Of a stretch of DNA of 9,319 bases, positions 6,381 to 9,319 are shown piece after piece; position 1 is the stretch's first letter, and each line of letters opens with the position of its first letter. The position numbers were made by a program, and so were the translations under genes. Location of the stretch: positions 1 to 9,319 of the forward strand of contig SLRW01000154.1 of the NCBI GenBank assembly GCA_007130745.1, written 5' to 3'. The DNA is from Gammaproteobacteria bacterium (lineage in GTDB: Bacteria; Pseudomonadota; Gammaproteobacteria; UBA5335; SLRW01). Under the pieces are notes generated by a model. The model worked only from the letters and a program-made list of their open reading frames with translations. It was not told where the DNA came from and ran no database searches.

Positions 6381-7112
6381 ATGCTTTACAGACTAAAACG
6401 CGCAGCAATGAAACCCTGGATGCTCTGGCAGCGCCATGTCTATCGCGATGCAGATCCTGTTGCGGTTCGCATTATGGAGGTATTTGCCTTTTCTCCCGGC
6501 ATCAAGCGTTTTTTTGCGGCCGACCAGGCCCGTAGCTTGCTCCACAGGCATGATCTTGATGCTGACAGTGTAGTGCTTGATATAGGCGGCTTTGATGGTG
6601 AGTGGGCAGAACAGGTTTATCGGCAATATGGTTGCAAAATTCATATATTCGAAGTGTTGCCCGGCCTGCATAAAAAGATACGTGAACGCTTCGAGGGCGT
6701 ATCAGGGGTCACCCTGCATCCCTGGGGTCTGCTGGATCGTGAAGCACGGGAAACGGTTTACCTGCGCGGGCCCGGCACCACCATCTACCCGGACTCTCCC
6801 GACCATGTTGCGCCGATGAATACGCGTGAGGTGCGCATGCGCGATGTCAGTGAGGTTATTGCCGAGCTCGGCTACGATGAACTTGATCTGGTCAAGATCA
6901 ATATAGAGGGTGGGGAGTATTCTCTGTTGCCCCGCCTGATTGACACCGGTCTGCACCGGCGCTGCCGCGAGATCATGATCCAGTACCACGAATGGATCCC
7001 CGGCGCGTACCGGCAACGCTGGAAGATCACACGGGCACTTAAACGCACCCATCGCCGGATCTGGAATTACCCCTTTATCTGGGAGAAATGGGAGCGTCGT
7101 GATACGCCGTGA
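6381..7112 (+). CDS. FkbM family SAM-dependent methyltransferase
   Basis: A 243-residue cytoplasmic protein with the class I methyltransferase layout of the FkbM group (PF05050). VVLDIGGFDGEW (residues 64-75) is the glycine-rich SAM-binding motif I with Asp67. IFEVLP carries Glu91, expected to bind the SAM ribose. KINIEGGE (residues 172-179) is the family hallmark, with Asn in place of the more usual Asp. The C-terminal tail (RALKRTH, NYPF, EKWERRD) is shared with the upstream paralogue. FkbM enzymes methylate hydroxyl groups on sugars, glycolipids or polyketides, often on surface glycans; the substrate here is unknown, and no glycosyltransferase or polyketide genes flank it. The start at 6381 has GGGGAG seven bases upstream. 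Arrangement with the degenerate paralogue suggests an old tandem duplication. It converges on the lipoprotein gene with a 38-bp gap. Confidence 0.85.
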   Translation: MLYRLKRAAMKPWMLWQRHVYRDADPVAVRIMEVFAFSPGIKRFFAADQARSLLHRHDLDADSVVLDIGGFDGEWAEQVYRQYGCKIHIFEVLPGLHKKIRERFEGVSGVTLHPWGLLDREARETVYLRGPGTTIYPDSPDHVAPMNTREVRMRDVSEVIAELGYDELDLVKINIEGGEYSLLPRLIDTGLHRRCREIMIQYHEWIPGAYRQRWKITRALKRTHRRIWNYPFIWEKWERRDTP

Positions 7113-7138
7113 CTCTGTTTGACACAGGGCCACGACGC
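7094..7138. terminator. Nested inverted repeats between convergent genes, possible bidirectional terminator
   Basis: The outer arms GCGTCGTG (7094-7101) and CACGACGC (7131-7138) are perfect complements. Inside, CTCTGT and ACAGGG (7113-7129) form a 6-bp stem with one G-T pair and a 5-base loop. The structure straddles the 3' end of the second FkbM gene and the short convergent gap. No T-run accompanies it, so its terminator role is only suggested by position. Confidence 0.35.
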
Positions 7139-7150
7139 ATCGGCGCGCCT

Positions 7151-9307
7151 TCAATCGCGACTCAGCCCGGTATGATCGTCTGTCAGGCAGGGCGCCATCG
7201 CGCAGACGTCGATAACCACTCCACCGGGCGCCATAAACTCCGCTTTCTGTTCCCGTGCACTGACGCTGGCGCGTACCGAGCCATGAGGATCTTCGCCGGT
7301 TTCAGGTGGCGGGCCGATGTTTTCATGCGGCGGGAAGGCGTTGCCGGCGGAATCGCCGTCGTAATCGCCGGCATCCCAAACGCTGAGTGCGCTGCCCTGA
7401 TGCGGGTAGGTACTGATTCGATCAATCCCGAAGTAGGGGTTGTCGTCGGGGTGTTCGCCGTCCGGCGCGCCGAAGTCGACCGGGGCGCCAATGGTCCGGG
7501 CGATGATCTCCGGGCTCCACATGGTGACCTGGAAATCCCCGATGGCTGATTGCAGCAACACCTCCGACGCTGGTGTGTTGGGCAGAAGATTGCCGGCAAA
7601 ATGGCTCAGATAGCCGTTGTTTTCCCCCCGGTCCCAGAGCATCTGGAGCAGGGCCAGCCCCAGTGGTTGTTCCATCTCATCGGTATAGGCCAGAGCGACG
7701 GCAACACCGAAGGTGCTGTCCCAATCGTGGTAGCGACGCAGCAGCAAGCTGTAATTGGCGCCCGGCACGCCCAGTACACCACGATGGATTTGCGGCGCTA
7801 CGGCAACCAGCGTACCGCCGAGAATGCCGCCCTGACTGTTGCCGTCATAGAAGACCTCTCCGGTGCGTTCGAATACCACCTCGTCATCGCCCTGGCGGAA
7901 ATCAGAATGGCTTGCGAAGCCGTCTTCGTGAGCCAGCAATTCGGCTAGAAAGACCGCATTGAGGATGCCTTGTTGCAAACGATCAGCAAGCTGAGGGAAT
8001 TTCCCGAAATCAACCAGGATATTGGGCACTACGCCACTCATTAGATCTTCGATGGACATGCCGGCCCAGTTGGTGGCGCAGAACATGAAGTTATGTTCGT
8101 TCTGCATGTCTCGGATGTTGCCCGCACCCACTTCGCTGATCCCGGAACCAAGCAATCCATGGCCGTATACGGCCGGGCGTGCCGGATCTACGGTGGCCCC
8201 CGGGTCGTCAAAGGCACTGACTGTGGTATCGGCGATATGACAACGGAACGGTGCGTCAACCATCGCGGTGCCATTGAGCTGTTGAGGCAAGGCGTCGGGG
8301 TTGTCCTGGCCGTAGTTAAGGCGTGCCCCGGGAGGTGCGTCTTCCTGGTCCATGAAGTTGGGCACGCTGTAAGTTCCGTCCACACGGTAACGAATACCGG
8401 AAGCGGGCGCCTGTTCAACATTGTCGACAGTAAATGCAGGTGCATTGCCACCCAGTGAGGCCAGCGCCTGGTCGCGCATGTGCAAAAGGCGTTCGGTGAG
8501 ATTGCGCTGACTGCCCACGGTGAAGTCCCAGGCCAGATACAGTTCACTGCGTTTCACGCCATGATCTGAAAGGCGGCCAAAGATATCCTCCATGGCGCCA
8601 CGGCGTTGTTCGAAGACTTCCGCCGCGCCCATGAAGATTCGTTTATCCCGGTAGGCGCGAAACAGGGGGGGAGCCTCCAGCAGTTCACCCTCTGTGTTGC
8701 GCAGATTGCGCAGGGCGACGATATAACGCTCGCCTTCGGTGAAATTCTTCGCCGGGCGGATGATCAACGCCTGACGCTCCGGGTCCTCGGCTCGTGTATC
8801 AAGTTCGGCCCAGATCAGCTGCCGCTCCCCTGTATCGGCGTTGATGACAAGAATGGGCGCATCGGAATCCAGTGCCGGTTCAATGTCCCACAGGCGGGCT
8901 GCGCCGGTCTGTTCCAGGTCCAGGGCGGGAACATGGGCCAGCATCATATTGCCAGGCGAGAAACCATCATTTCGGTTCCATTCTGTCGGGTCCATGGGGC
9001 CGCCGCCGTCATTGTCAATCGGTATGCCGCCAAAGTCTTCGAGGACAGGAGCTGCAGACGGCATTGCGGCTTGTTCGAAGTGGATGCGCACTCCGGTGTC
9101 CGAAGCCGGATCCGGCTGGGTGAAATGATTGTTAGGAAATGGCAGTAGACAATGAGACTGATCCATGTGGTCACATTGCTGCGCTGTGGTCAGATCGAGA
9201 TCTTCCAGGCCTTCGGCCACGATGTTTGTGGAGGAAGAGCCAAAGCAGCCTGCAAGAGCAAGTGTTGCTGCCATCGCAGCTACCGTGGTTTGTGTGGTGA
9301 TACGCAT
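7151..9307 (-). CDS. Outer-membrane-type lipoprotein with alpha/beta-hydrolase motifs
   Basis: A 718-residue protein. Residues 1-21 form a lipoprotein signal (MRI, hydrophobic core, LAG-Cys21); the residue after Cys is Phe, not Asp, so outer-membrane sorting is expected. The mature N-terminus has CLLPFPNNHF within a Cys-rich stretch, then an Ig-like or jelly-roll-looking region without a clear motif. YGHGLLGSG (381-389) resembles the HG oxyanion-hole loop of lipases. CATNWAGM follows. YDGNSQGG is a G-x-S-x-G nucleophile elbow (Ser491). The last 100 residues are acidic and rich in Asp, Gly and Pro, with several candidate Asp and His residues and a terminal Cys pair (CAMAPC). I infer a surface or periplasmic esterase/lipase-like hydrolase; the exact substrate is unknown and I cannot name a characterised homologue. 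The ATG at 9307 has GAGGA seven bases upstream at the window edge, so the promoter is not visible. Confidence 0.7.
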   Translation of the reverse strand: MRITTQTTVAAMAATLALAGCFGSSSTNIVAEGLEDLDLTTAQQCDHMDQSHCLLPFPNNHFTQPDPASDTGVRIHFEQAAMPSAAPVLEDFGGIPIDNDGGGPMDPTEWNRNDGFSPGNMMLAHVPALDLEQTGAARLWDIEPALDSDAPILVINADTGERQLIWAELDTRAEDPERQALIIRPAKNFTEGERYIVALRNLRNTEGELLEAPPLFRAYRDKRIFMGAAEVFEQRRGAMEDIFGRLSDHGVKRSELYLAWDFTVGSQRNLTERLLHMRDQALASLGGNAPAFTVDNVEQAPASGIRYRVDGTYSVPNFMDQEDAPPGARLNYGQDNPDALPQQLNGTAMVDAPFRCHIADTTVSAFDDPGATVDPARPAVYGHGLLGSGISEVGAGNIRDMQNEHNFMFCATNWAGMSIEDLMSGVVPNILVDFGKFPQLADRLQQGILNAVFLAELLAHEDGFASHSDFRQGDDEVVFERTGEVFYDGNSQGGILGGTLVAVAPQIHRGVLGVPGANYSLLLRRYHDWDSTFGVAVALAYTDEMEQPLGLALLQMLWDRGENNGYLSHFAGNLLPNTPASEVLLQSAIGDFQVTMWSPEIIARTIGAPVDFGAPDGEHPDDNPYFGIDRISTYPHQGSALSVWDAGDYDGDSAGNAFPPHENIGPPPETGEDPHGSVRASVSAREQKAEFMAPGGVVIDVCAMAPCLTDDHTGLSRD

Positions 9308-9319
9308 TAATCAGTCCTC

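Noticed and set aside
6184..6396. Short plus-strand frame in the gap between the FkbM genes
   Set aside because: No ribosome binding site, no recognisable motif, and it runs out of frame into the start of the second FkbM gene.

Overview
The window looks like chromosomal DNA from a GC-rich marine-type gammaproteobacterium. An Alcanivorax/Marinobacter-like host is my guess from the protein flavour, not a demonstrated assignment. It carries eight genes, densely packed and on both strands. I see no tRNA, rRNA, insertion sequence, integrase or CRISPR array.

Left part (1-1309): a truncated TraB-family gene and a Bax-like glucosaminidase gene lie head-to-tail on the minus strand. A 137-bp divergent intergenic region follows. 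Centre (1310-5240): a long acetyl-CoA hydrolase/transferase-family gene on the plus strand converges, with only 14 bp between stop codons, on a minus-strand gene for a small PEBP (YbhB/YbcL) protein. Next, also on the minus strand, is a membrane-anchored GGDEF diguanylate cyclase gene.

Right part (5241-7112): two tandem plus-strand genes encode paralogous FkbM-type methyltransferases. They are separated by about 300 bp that contains a perfect 8-bp hairpin. The second copy keeps the SAM-binding motifs. The first has lost the key residue at each hallmark motif, carries a deletion and an insertion, and is visibly more AT-rich, yet its C-terminal third remains about 60% identical to its partner. 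This pair is the most unusual thing in the window: either a decaying duplicate or an active/inactive partner pair. The last gene (7151-9307, minus) encodes a 718-residue lipoprotein with an alpha/beta-hydrolase nucleophile elbow and an HG oxyanion-type motif.

The neighbours do not form an obvious single pathway. Most are envelope-related (TraB-like, glucosaminidase, membrane cyclase, lipoprotein, probable surface-glycan methyltransferases), with one acyl-CoA metabolism enzyme. Each transcription unit probably acts on its own. No complete defence system or biosynthetic cluster is visible.
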